Source of the DNA: Clostridia bacterium
Lineage (GTDB): Bacteria; Bacillota; Clostridia; Oscillospirales; CAG-272
Length of the DNA stretch: 9,772 nt
Assembly (NCBI GenBank): GCA_029010655.1
Contig: JAQXKW010000011.1
Span: forward strand, 1 to 9,772
Reading direction: 5' to 3'
The notes below the pieces were generated by a model, which did not search any database, was not told the DNA's origin, and worked only from the letters and a program-made list of their open reading frames with translations. Below are positions 1 through 7,122 of this stretch, in pieces (position 1 is the stretch's first letter; each line of letters begins with the position of its first letter). Made by a program: the position numbers and the translations under genes.

Positions 1-798
1 AATACGCCTTGTGTCCTCGGTGACACGGTTCATCAGCTCTCCGGTGGTGCGCTTTGAAATGCGGGACAGGGACATAGCCTGAATTCTTTCAAAGGTAATG
101 TTGCGGAGCTTTACGATGATTTTCGTGCCTGCCACGGTTTGGGTACAGCTTCTGAGAATGCTCAGCACTCTTGTGACAAGGTTTACACCCAAAATCATTA
201 AAACCACGGCGGCGTATTTTGACCAATCGGGTATCCCTGCTTTTGTGATGTAGTTGTCAACTAAGATTCTGTTGAGAGAGGGAACTAAAAGCCCCAGCCC
301 CGAAACGGCAAAGTACATTACAACGGATATGTAAATAAGAGGCCGCACAGGCTTTGCCATTTTCCACAGCCTTTTAAGATAGTCGCCTTTTTTTCGGCAT
401 CGGGGACATTCACGGCTGCCGGGCGGCAGGGGTCTGCCGCATTTTTCGCATACGGGCTTTACGTATTCGGAAAAACCGTCCTCGATTTTTCCCGTGGAAA
501 GCCAGCGGTTCAGCCTTTTTGCCGCAAGGGTGAACCAGTCGTCGTAAAGCATACTGCCCCGGCAAATAAGTATATATCCGTCCGCCGTCTGCGCTTCAAG
601 CATAACGCACCCGACCCCGCGAGCGCACCGAAAGGAGGTGATGCCGGGCATTGCGGTTACGGTTTTTTGTCCGCCTGCGTCTGCCTCTATCCTGTCGGGA
701 TAGAACAGAGCCTTGCCGCATATATGCTTTTTTTCTTCTCCGGGACAAAGGTCGAATTCCACGGAGGTAATGATTTTTTCTTCCATTAGTTCTTTCAT
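1..798 (-). CDS. ABC exporter half (N-terminal 266 residues; 3' part beyond window)
   Basis: This gene runs leftward off the window edge, so only 266 codons are visible and the ATPase domain is not seen. Residues about 10-100 form a small beta-rich domain resembling the front of the 805-residue ABC protein in the same operon; both contain a G-C-x-L-x-A stretch and end in a helix with a leucine-asparagine pair. A zinc ribbon follows (C117, C120, C131, C134). The start of an ABC exporter membrane domain is then visible, with hydrophobic helices near 153-172 and 193-215 and the typical stretch ISKRTTGELMNRVTEDT (about 247-263), which matches the loop before TM3 of type IV exporters. The chosen ATG shares its A and TG with the TGA stop of the DUF1854 gene (ATGA overlap), implying translational coupling; an in-frame ATG at 786 is an alternative. 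It is probably the second half of a heterodimeric exporter. The substrate is unknown; NCBI-type annotation associates such transporters with cyanophycin metabolism, which nothing in this window confirms. Confidence 0.88.
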   Translation of the reverse strand, partial: MKELMEEKIITSVEFDLCPGEEKKHICGKALFYPDRIEADAGGQKTVTAMPGITSFRCARGVGCVMLEAQTADGYILICRGSMLYDDWFTLAAKRLNRWLSTGKIEDGFSEYVKPVCEKCGRPLPPGSRECPRCRKKGDYLKRLWKMAKPVRPLIYISVVMYFAVSGLGLLVPSLNRILVDNYITKAGIPDWSKYAAVVLMILGVNLVTRVLSILRSCTQTVAGTKIIVKLRNITFERIQAMSLSRISKRTTGELMNRVTEDTRRI

Positions 799-1346
799 CA
801 AAGGTAAATTTCAAGCTTTCTCAGGCTTTTTTTGTCAAAGGCGGCAAGAGAGGGTATTTCGTACCGTCCGCCGCAAATATCCGTAATAAACGCACGGTCG
901 TCTCCGAATTTGGAGATGCTTCGCTGTGTGTCCTGCAATGTAAAGGAAATCTCCCCTGCGTCGGAAAGCACCCTCCAGTAGGAGTATCCTCTCGTTTCCT
1001 TGAGAGAGAGTATTTTTGTGATTTTCGGGGCGTAGTATTTTCTGAGAAGCTCATCACTCAGGATTTTCTGCGTCTCCCCGTCAAAATCGGAAAGGGAGCG
1101 TATCATGCCGATTTCTTCCGACTCCCTGTCCTGCACGGATATGTATTTATCGGGCATATCAAAGGGAAAGGAGCGGTGAAGCCACACACGGGGATAGTTA
1201 TTTTCTTCGCCGTTTTCCGAAATTATCCGTGCCTTTATAAAGTCTCCGTTCTTTTCAAAAAAAGCGGTTTCCGGAGAAAGATACGTTATGTTCGCCGCCT
1301 CGCTCAGGGTGACGGCTTTTTCTTTTTCTATGTTGTTTTTATCCAT
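798..1346 (-). CDS. DUF1854 family protein, ABC-transporter partner
   Basis: This 182-residue soluble protein has no signal peptide or membrane segment. I recognise it as DUF1854 from the arginine/phenylalanine-proline-aspartate-tyrosine stretch (about residues 57-70), the E-x-G-x-I block (77-82), the Y-x-P-x-I-x-x-I block (104-112) and the C-terminal I-T-D-x-x-x-x-R-Y-x-I-P motif (154-165). From general knowledge, this family is encoded beside ABC exporter genes and is named in some databases as cyanophycin metabolism-associated; its biochemical role is not established. Here it lies between two ABC halves, 23 bases after the 805-residue protein and overlapping the next gene by ATGA. A Shine-Dalgarno-like AAAGGTG lies about 10 bases before the ATG. 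I infer that it is a cytosolic subunit or regulator of the transporter. The family call is firm and the function is inferred. Confidence 0.88.
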   Translation of the reverse strand: MDKNNIEKEKAVTLSEAANITYLSPETAFFEKNGDFIKARIISENGEENNYPRVWLHRSFPFDMPDKYISVQDRESEEIGMIRSLSDFDGETQKILSDELLRKYYAPKITKILSLKETRGYSYWRVLSDAGEISFTLQDTQRSISKFGDDRAFITDICGGRYEIPSLAAFDKKSLRKLEIYL

Positions 1347-1369
1347 ATTGATTTTACACCTTTCAGGGA

Positions 1370-3787
1370 CTATTCCTCGACGCCTGCGTTTTTCAGAGCC
1401 TCGTACTGGAGGGAATACAGCTTAAAGTATATGCCACGCTTTTCGATAAGCTCCTTGTGGGTTCCCGCTTCCGCTACCCTGCCTTTTTCAATAACAAGCA
1501 GTTTATCACAGCCTCGGAGGGTGGAAAGCCTGTGGGCTATCATAATTGTTGTTCTGCCGCGGCACAGCTTTTCAAGAGCTGTCTGAATTGACCGCTCGGT
1601 TTTTGTGTCCATTGCGCTGGTTGCCTCGTCAAGAATGAGGATTTTCGGGTCTCTCAGAATTGCACGGGCTATGGAGACCCTCTGCCGCTCTCCTCCCGAA
1701 AGATCCTTATGACCCCAGCCGATTTCCGTTTCGTAGCCGTCGGGAAGCTTCATTATAAAATCGTGGGCGCCGGATATTTTCGCCGCCGTGATAACCTCCT
1801 CGTTTGTGGCGTCGGGCTTTGCATATTTTATATTGTCAAGAATCGTTCCGTGGAACAGATATGTTTCCTGAGACACTATAGCAATGTTATCACGGATTGC
1901 TTTGAAGGAAAGGTCACGGGTGTTTATGCCGTCAAGCATTATAGTCCCCTCGTCCGGGTCATACAGACGGATAAGCAGGTTTACTATGGTGGATTTTCCC
2001 GCTCCCGTGTGTCCCACAATTCCGATAGTGCCTCCCGCTTCTATATCAAAGGATACGTCGTTAATAACTCTCCTTGTTTTGTCGTAGCCGAATGAGACAC
2101 GGTCAAAGGTCACCCGTCCCGTAATATTTTCGGGGGAAACGGGGTTCTCGGCTTCAACCACGTCGGGCTCTGCATCCATAACCTCCATAAGACGGAAGGT
2201 GGCGTTAAAGCAGTTGGTAATGCTTTGGGTAATGTTTACGAAAAAGTTAAGGGGCGAGTACAGCATGGCGGTGTATGCGGTGAAAGCAAGGAGCTTTCCG
2301 TAGGTCATTTGTCCCGTAATGACAAAATAACCGCCTATTGCCGTTACCAGAGCGGAGCTGATAACGAACAGAAAGGAAAGAGAGGGAAAGGCAATTCCGC
2401 TGAAAACATTGACATTTTGCGAGGCCTTTGCTTCGGCGTCGCTTCTTTTGTCAAATCTTTCAATTTCGTCCTTTTCCCTTGAAAAGGCTTTAACCACGCG
2501 AACTCCCGCAAGAACGTCGGAAAGCACTCCGCTCATGGAACGGGAGGCGGAGTATCTGCGGGCGTGGAGCTTGTTCATGCTGTTAAACAGGTATTTTGAA
2601 AACAGTATGGCGAGGGGGCAGAAGGCAAGGGCAATAAGGGCGAGGCGCCAGTCGATAAAGAACACCACGCACACAACCGCCGCCGTCTGTAAAATGTTTA
2701 TAATAAGATAGGGCAGACCCTCAATAAAGAACCAGTATATGGTATTTGCGTCGCCGTTGACCTGATTCATAAGAGAGCCTGTGCGCCTGTTGGTGAAAAA
2801 GGAAAGGGACATTTTCTCGACAGCGAGGAAAATGGTCTTTTTCAGGTCGTACACAAATTTCGGCACAACCCTTGCCTGTATTATGTTTGAAACCATTTCA
2901 ACCAGCAGGGAAATCACCTTCAGCGAAACGATAAGTCCGATAACAAGAAGCACCTGTCCGTAAAACTCGCCGCCCTCTGTCAGAACCTTGTCGTAGAAAA
3001 ACTCGGAGCTGACGTAAGGGGAAATCACGGAAAGCGCGCTCATAAGACCCATTGATATGAATATGAGAATAACGCTGAATTTATATTTTTTCACAAAGGA
3101 GAACAGGGTTTTTATGACGCTTAGCTTTTTTGTGCAGTAAGGGCATATTTTCGTGTCGGGATTGGGATATTTTCTGCCGCATTTAGGGCAGCATTCCTCC
3201 TCCCTGCTCCTTTTTCCGCCGGGAGCCCCCTTAGGTGTTTGACCGTGAGTACCTCCGGGTCCTCCGGGACCTCCCCCCGGTCCTCCGGGAGGACCGCCGG
3301 GAGCACCTGAAAAAGCCTCCCCCGATATGCGTTCATCTGCATCGGGGAAGCTTGCCGACTGCTGTTCCGGCGGGTTCAGCAGATTGCAAAGCTCGCTCAG
3401 ATCCTCCTCGCATTGGCGGGAGGCGTAGGTTATAAGCTTATAATTCCCGCAGGCTTTGTCGTAGGCGGTGAGAATACAGCCTGACGCCAGCCTTTCCGTT
3501 TTGAAGCCGCAAAGCTCTTTAAGGGGGATTGTGTCCGCAGAGATTTTCCCGAACCTCACCGTCAGCTTTTTCGGGTCGCTTTTCTTTACGTTCTTTTTGG
3601 GTACAACTAAATTTATACCGCCGATTATAAGTATTTCGTCGTCGGTAATCAGTATCCAGCTGTCGCAGAAAACGCCGTCGGGGTTTTTGTCGCACCGCAG
3701 GGCGATGCGAACCGCATCACGGAAAACGCCGTACTTTTCAGCCTCGGCGTAAACTTCCTTCGGTATTTTTTCAAATTCTTTAATCAT
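1370..3787 (-). CDS. ABC exporter, permease-ATPase fusion with N-terminal zinc ribbon
   Basis: This 805-residue half-transporter is longer than the usual 570-600 because of about 220 extra N-terminal residues. These hold a small beta-rich domain (about 40-140), a Gly/Pro-rich linker (about 161-187) and a zinc ribbon (C200, C203, C215, C218). Six membrane helices follow, roughly between 238 and 515. The ATPase domain is complete: A-loop Y568, Walker A GHTGAGKST (592-600), Q-loop Q640, signature LSGGE (696-700), Walker B ILILDE with catalytic E721, D-loop SAMD and H-loop H752. Its ATP site therefore looks competent, and it should export a substrate across the cytoplasmic membrane, probably paired with the ABC half encoded at 1-798. 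The ATG at 3787 has no Shine-Dalgarno sequence, but an in-frame stop lies 27 bases upstream and no other methionine is near. Substrate unknown; the lipid/drug exporter-like fold does not identify it. Confidence 0.95.
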   Translation of the reverse strand: MIKEFEKIPKEVYAEAEKYGVFRDAVRIALRCDKNPDGVFCDSWILITDDEILIIGGINLVVPKKNVKKSDPKKLTVRFGKISADTIPLKELCGFKTERLASGCILTAYDKACGNYKLITYASRQCEEDLSELCNLLNPPEQQSASFPDADERISGEAFSGAPGGPPGGPGGGPGGPGGTHGQTPKGAPGGKRSREEECCPKCGRKYPNPDTKICPYCTKKLSVIKTLFSFVKKYKFSVILIFISMGLMSALSVISPYVSSEFFYDKVLTEGGEFYGQVLLVIGLIVSLKVISLLVEMVSNIIQARVVPKFVYDLKKTIFLAVEKMSLSFFTNRRTGSLMNQVNGDANTIYWFFIEGLPYLIINILQTAAVVCVVFFIDWRLALIALAFCPLAILFSKYLFNSMNKLHARRYSASRSMSGVLSDVLAGVRVVKAFSREKDEIERFDKRSDAEAKASQNVNVFSGIAFPSLSFLFVISSALVTAIGGYFVITGQMTYGKLLAFTAYTAMLYSPLNFFVNITQSITNCFNATFRLMEVMDAEPDVVEAENPVSPENITGRVTFDRVSFGYDKTRRVINDVSFDIEAGGTIGIVGHTGAGKSTIVNLLIRLYDPDEGTIMLDGINTRDLSFKAIRDNIAIVSQETYLFHGTILDNIKYAKPDATNEEVITAAKISGAHDFIMKLPDGYETEIGWGHKDLSGGERQRVSIARAILRDPKILILDEATSAMDTKTERSIQTALEKLCRGRTTIMIAHRLSTLRGCDKLLVIEKGRVAEAGTHKELIEKRGIYFKLYSLQYEALKNAGVEE
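3227..3307 (-). repeat. Gly/Pro-rich coding repeat in ABC exporter linker
   Basis: These bases encode residues about 161-187 of the ABC exporter, a run of GGP/GPGG units. On the plus strand the DNA repeats short cctccggg/cctccgg words. It joins the N-terminal domain to the zinc ribbon and is expected to be a flexible, disordered spacer. Tandem GC-rich words of this kind can vary in copy number by replication slippage, but this has not been observed here. Confidence 0.75.
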
Positions 3788-3836
3788 TATCAGTACAAAT
3801 CGGCTATTGTTTTACAGCTTTTTCGGATAAACAGAA

Positions 3837-3860
3837 TGAGGGCTGCCTCGGCAGCCCTCA
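3837..3860 (-). terminator. Hairpin terminator after the RpiB-like gene
   Basis: A perfect 10-bp inverted repeat, TGAGGGCTGC (3837-3846) against GCAGCCCTCA (3851-3860), closes on a 4-base loop. It starts 11 bases after the isomerase stop codon. On the minus strand it is followed by TTCTGTTTATCC, a weak U-tract, so termination may be partial. That would allow read-through into the ABC operon, for which I found no convincing promoter. Confidence 0.75.
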
Positions 3861-3871
3861 CAGTAATTAAA

Positions 3872-4450
3872 TCACAGAGATTTCAGTTCGTCGGGCTTCT
3901 CGCACCACTCCAGCTGCATTTCAACTGAGTCGGGGAAAGTGAAGCCGTTTTTCTTGAACGTCTCGTAGTCAAAGTTATCCAGCTCGTCGTAAGCATATTT
4001 ATGGAATTCATAGAAGTTGGGCCACCACTCGTAGCCGTCGCCCAGATTGTGATAGAGATAGGCGTCTGCAATGTCAATGGCAAGGTTTTTGCCGATATAG
4101 CTGCCGCCCATAGCCAGTACGTTTACGTTGTTTCCCGTAATTGCACGGAGTGCGGAATGAAGGGTTTCAACGCATGCCGCATGAACGTGGGGACACTTGC
4201 TTGCGGCAATGTGAATTCCCATGCCCGTGCCGCAGAAAAGCATAGCACGCTCAAACTCGCGCTCAGCTATTTTTGCGCCAACCTTCAGACCGATGTGATG
4301 GAACATTTCAGGCTCCTTGTCTGTTGCCTGAGCGCCGATGTCGGTAACGGTCCAGCCGTTTTTCTTAAGGTGCTCAACAACGGCGTCCTTTATTTCAACG
4401 CCTGCGAAATCTGCCGCAACCAGCACCTGCTTGTCTTTGATTGTTTTCAT
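3872..4450 (-). CDS. RpiB/LacA/LacB family sugar-phosphate isomerase, divergent
   Basis: The 192-residue cytosolic protein has the RpiB Rossmann-like core with the catalytic cysteine motif CGTGMG (C73-G78) and the conserved N-x-N-V-L-A-M-G segment (108-115). The family interconverts aldose and ketose phosphates through an enediol intermediate. Compared with E. coli RpiB as I remember it, key positions differ: the DHxG motif is D14-F15-A16-G17, the ring-opening histidine before N-x-x-N-V-L-A is G106, and the GGRHxxRV phosphate-binding arginines are absent. Instead there is an aromatic C-terminal extension from about residue 138 (Y140, W142, W143, F146, Y147), making it about 40 residues longer than usual. 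It is therefore unlikely to be the housekeeping ribose-5-phosphate isomerase; another pentose or tetrose phosphate is more likely. GAAAGGTC precedes the ATG by about 9 bases, and the gene stands alone between its own promoter and terminator. Confidence 0.9.
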   Translation of the reverse strand: MKTIKDKQVLVAADFAGVEIKDAVVEHLKKNGWTVTDIGAQATDKEPEMFHHIGLKVGAKIAEREFERAMLFCGTGMGIHIAASKCPHVHAACVETLHSALRAITGNNVNVLAMGGSYIGKNLAIDIADAYLYHNLGDGYEWWPNFYEFHKYAYDELDNFDYETFKKNGFTFPDSVEMQLEWCEKPDELKSL

Positions 4451-4504
4451 TTTATATACGACCTTTCATAAAAAATTCTCTTTTTTGCGCGTCTTTTTAC
4501 ACCG

Positions 4505-4540
4505 CAGAATAATTGTATTAAATATTTGCCCCTTTGTCAA
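4505..4540 (-). promoter_or_regulatory. Sigma-A promoter of the RpiB-like gene
   Basis: On the minus strand, a consensus -35 TTGACA (4540-4535) and -10 TACAAT (4517-4512) are separated by exactly 17 bases. Transcription should start near 4505, giving a leader of about 55 bases before the ATG at 4450. The leader is A-rich and shows no riboswitch-like fold. This near-perfect promoter suggests strong basal expression. Confidence 0.85.
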
Positions 4541-4575
4541 GGAAAAAGAGGATAAAAATGCCTTACTTAATAATA

Positions 4576-5397
4576 TTACGATACTGCGTCCGTGACGGTT
4601 TTGCACAGAGCGGAGCAGAAAGCCCTCTGCCAGCCTTCGTCAAGGAGATTTGCGGCGTCCGCAGGACTGGTGGCATAGCCCGCCTCTATGAGAACGGAGG
4701 GAGCCGTTGAATATTTTGTTACAACGTAAGAGTCCTCGGGCTTGTCGGCAAAAACATCAACGGACTGTGCAATGCTCTTTTCCGTGAGAGCCTCCCGGAG
4801 ACTGTCGCAAAACTCCGACAGCATTTCCGCATAGGGGTTTGCCGTGCAGTAGTCTATTGATACTCCCCTGACCTCGGGGTGATCCTCTATGCTGTTTATA
4901 TGTAAGGAAATAAACATATCAAGAGAATATTTCCTGTCTAAGACATTTTGCCATATCGCCCGCTCATATTTCCCGAAAATGTCGTTTTCGTCCATTTTCT
5001 CAATATTGTATTCCACGCCGTATTTGTCGGCTTCACGGGTGATTTCTTCAACGGACGGAAAGCTTTCTCCGTCATGGGTAAGTATAACCGTTGCCCCCGC
5101 CGCCTCAAATTCTTCTTTCAGGACAAGGGAGAGGGTGAGAGTTAAATCCTTTTCATAGCAGTCGATAAAATCGGTTTTACAGCCCACGTCTCCGAAGCCG
5201 TGTCCGGGGTCAATGCAAATTACGGTTTTTCCGTCGTCAAAGGGCGAGACGGGAGCAGGGGAGGTTTCCTCCTGCTCTTTCTCTGTTTCGCTGTCTTCGG
5301 TAGTCTCATCGGAGAGACCCGACTCAATTTTTGTGCAGGAAACGGAGAATAAAAGAAAAAGGGTGCAAAGAATAAGTGAAACTGTTTTTTTAATCAT
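4576..5397 (-). CDS. N-acetylmuramoyl-L-alanine amidase (Amidase_3), lipoprotein
   Basis: This 273-residue predicted lipoprotein has a lysine-positive start, a hydrophobic stretch (residues 6-19) and a slightly non-standard lipobox FSVSC with C21 as the lipidated residue. An acidic, disordered linker (about 26-55) leads to the Amidase_3 domain (about 57-271). The zinc ligands and catalytic residue are all present: H66 in DPGHG, E82 in the YEKDL segment, H166 in SLHINS and E238 in the VLIEAGY segment. It should cleave the amide bond between N-acetylmuramic acid and L-alanine of peptidoglycan at the outer face of the membrane, in wall turnover, separation or sporulation. A CwlD-like role is possible but not proven. 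Its start overlaps the stop of the upstream hydrolase by 8 bases and has no good Shine-Dalgarno, so it is probably translationally coupled. No terminator hairpin is visible between its stop and the isomerase promoter. Confidence 0.93.
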   Translation of the reverse strand: MIKKTVSLILCTLFLLFSVSCTKIESGLSDETTEDSETEKEQEETSPAPVSPFDDGKTVICIDPGHGFGDVGCKTDFIDCYEKDLTLTLSLVLKEEFEAAGATVILTHDGESFPSVEEITREADKYGVEYNIEKMDENDIFGKYERAIWQNVLDRKYSLDMFISLHINSIEDHPEVRGVSIDYCTANPYAEMLSEFCDSLREALTEKSIAQSVDVFADKPEDSYVVTKYSTAPSVLIEAGYATSPADAANLLDEGWQRAFCSALCKTVTDAVS

Positions 5398-6106
5398 TGT
5401 TTTTTTCGTGTGATAACAGGGAATTTAGGTCTGCGAACTCGGAGTACGCCGCATCCCAGCTGTTGTGGTAAAGCTCGGGGTACTCCTTAAAAAATATGCT
5501 TTTGCCCCCTGCCGATGCGATAGCCGCCGCCATATCACGGGAGCCTGACGGGGGAACCTCGCCGTCCAGAGAGCCGTGGTAGGCGTATATAAGGAGAGAC
5601 GTCAGTCTGTTCGCCTCGGACGGGTCTCCCGCTCCGCAGCAGGCAAAGCCGCCGGCGAAGACCTCCGTATGGCGCACGAGGGAGTCCCATGTGCCGTAGC
5701 CGCCCATGGAAATGCCCATAACGAACACCTTTTTTTCGTCAACGGGGTATTCCTTCATAATCTTTGCTACCAGCTTATGGGCTGTGGCAAGAAAAACAGT
5801 TTCGGGAACCTCCTTTGTGCTGTAAGAGCCTTTGCCCCATGGGGTGTCTACCCATTGCCTGTCAAGGGGGCATTGAGGGCAGATTATAAATGACTCGTGA
5901 AGAATGCTTTCGGGGTCGCCGAGAGCAGTACCTATACCGATTTTGAGCTGTGCTTCGTTGTCGTCGCCCCGCTCGCCGGCGCCGTGCAAAAACAGCACCA
6001 AAGGATATTCTTTCCCCTCTGCGTAATGCTCCGGCATATGAAATCTGTACGGCTGAACAGTGTCGCCGTTTACAAATACTTCCTTTGAAAAAGTTTCTCT
6101 GAACAT
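5390..6106 (-). CDS. Alpha/beta hydrolase, putative esterase
   Basis: This 238-residue protein has no signal peptide and is probably cytosolic. It has the alpha/beta hydrolase layout of the putative esterase / PHB depolymerase-like group: the oxyanion-region FLHGAGERG (39-47), nucleophile elbow GISMGG with S133, acid D181 in the HGSLDGEVP segment, and H214 in the YHNSW segment. The full catalytic triad is therefore present. The family hydrolyses ester (sometimes peptide) bonds of small or polymeric substrates; the substrate cannot be read from the sequence. A GGAAGGT ribosome site lies about 9 bases before the ATG. It sits 39 bases after the transporter gene and overlaps the amidase start by 8 bases (TAA at 5392-5390, ATG at 5397-5395), so the three are probably one operon. 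A role in sugar or wall de-esterification would suit the neighbouring amidase, but this is speculation. Confidence 0.9.
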   Translation of the reverse strand: MFRETFSKEVFVNGDTVQPYRFHMPEHYAEGKEYPLVLFLHGAGERGDDNEAQLKIGIGTALGDPESILHESFIICPQCPLDRQWVDTPWGKGSYSTKEVPETVFLATAHKLVAKIMKEYPVDEKKVFVMGISMGGYGTWDSLVRHTEVFAGGFACCGAGDPSEANRLTSLLIYAYHGSLDGEVPPSGSRDMAAAIASAGGKSIFFKEYPELYHNSWDAAYSEFADLNSLLSHEKNND

Positions 6107-6145
6107 AAAAATAATACCTTCCGAAATTAAAATGTACTTAAAAAT

Positions 6146-7060
6146 TTAGAAGAACAGTGCGCCGGAAACACATCCCAGCAAAAGTCCTCCCAAAAGCAGA
6201 AGCAGAACAGTTACCGCATTTTCTCTTTTGTCCGGGTTCATTCTGAAAAGGACGATAAGTCCGCTTCCCGCTCCCGTCATAAGTCCCGACAGAAGCGCAG
6301 ATGCGCCGATAACCCCGCCGAGATAAAGCTCTGTCAGCGCTACCGATACGGCGCAGTTGGGAACAAGCCCGATAACTGCGGCGGCAACACAGCCCAGAAA
6401 CGGATATTTATTCATAAAGCTGCCCACCGACGCAGGGTCCGCAAATATAAATATTACATTAATTATAAATGACACGGCGAGAATGAAAAGAAAAATGCGA
6501 ACCGTTCTTTTCAGGGCGGAAACAAACAGATTTCCCTGAACTGCACAGCAGCCGTCCGTACAGCCGCAGGCGCATGCCTCGTCAACGGCTTCTTCGCTGT
6601 CCGATATACCCTCTGCCGCACGCTGCTCCTTCTTTCGGCGAAGAGCGTAGTAAAGCCTCATGCCTCCGTCAACCAAAAATCCGTAAACAATTCCGCAGCC
6701 CGCTTTAACGGCAAGAATTTTCAGGATAAGCAAAGGGTCTGCCCGCTCCGACACCATTATGGCTATCATTTCGTCGGAGGTGGAAATATAAACCGCAAGA
6801 AGGGTTCCCACCGTCAAAAGCCCCGCTCCGAAAAGATTTGATGCGGCGGCGGAAAATCCGCAGGAGGGAACAGCTCCTAAAATGCCGCCCGCAAGGGGAC
6901 CCACACGGTCGGCGGCGAGAATAAGTCTTACCATTTTGCGCCCCGCTCCCCGCTCCAAAAGACCGATGACGATAAATGCGCCGAACATGAAGGGAAATAC
7001 CGTAAGGGAGTCCTTCAGCGTATCTATGAGCGCATCGGCCAATTTCAACAAGAGTTCCAT
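6146..7060 (-). CDS. Putative heavy-metal/manganese exporter, PF11449 (ArsP_2) type
   Basis: This 304-residue polytopic membrane protein has about ten predicted helices in two related halves. Each half contains a proline-x-cysteine signature: AVPSCGFS (P65, C67) and LVPNCAVS (P234, C236). This duplicated motif is what I associate with the family called 10TM heavy-metal exporter, putative manganese transporter or arsenic efflux protein. The cytosolic central loop (about 141-175) is charged and carries a five-cysteine cluster (C163, C165, C167, C171, C172), a probable metal site. I place the start at the ATG at 7060 rather than the in-frame TTG at 7072: the TTG overlaps TTGAGGA, which forms a Shine-Dalgarno 6 bases before the ATG. 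A consensus promoter begins about 27 bases upstream, leaving no room for a leader riboswitch. It is probably the first gene of an operon with the hydrolase and amidase. The family is fairly sure; the ion is not. Confidence 0.85.
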   Translation of the reverse strand: MELLLKLADALIDTLKDSLTVFPFMFGAFIVIGLLERGAGRKMVRLILAADRVGPLAGGILGAVPSCGFSAAASNLFGAGLLTVGTLLAVYISTSDEMIAIMVSERADPLLILKILAVKAGCGIVYGFLVDGGMRLYYALRRKKEQRAAEGISDSEEAVDEACACGCTDGCCAVQGNLFVSALKRTVRIFLFILAVSFIINVIFIFADPASVGSFMNKYPFLGCVAAAVIGLVPNCAVSVALTELYLGGVIGASALLSGLMTGAGSGLIVLFRMNPDKRENAVTVLLLLLGGLLLGCVSGALFF

Positions 7061-7086
7061 ATATATCCTCAATTACACTACTTATC

Positions 7087-7122
7087 TATCATAATTATAC
7101 ATAACAAACCGACACATGTCAA
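7087..7122 (-). promoter_or_regulatory. Consensus sigma-A promoter of the transporter operon
   Basis: On the minus strand, TTGACA (7122-7117) and TATAAT (7099-7094) match both consensus hexamers exactly with a 17-base spacer. Transcription should begin near 7087, only about 27 bases before the ATG. It faces away from the groE promoter, and the two share the intergenic region. No clear operator overlaps it. Confidence 0.9.

Noticed and set aside
596..814. Arginine-rich 72-codon minus-strand frame at the DUF1854/ABC junction
   Set aside because: It is an out-of-frame reading of the start of the truncated ABC gene, whose own frame shows a zinc ribbon and membrane helices.
1176..1586. 136-codon plus-strand frame across the DUF1854/ABC boundary
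   Set aside because: It is antisense to two confident genes and shows no domain or ribosome site; it is a frame shadow.
6146..7072. TTG start four codons upstream for the transporter
   Set aside because: The TTG is part of TTGAGGA, which is best read as the Shine-Dalgarno for the ATG at 7060.
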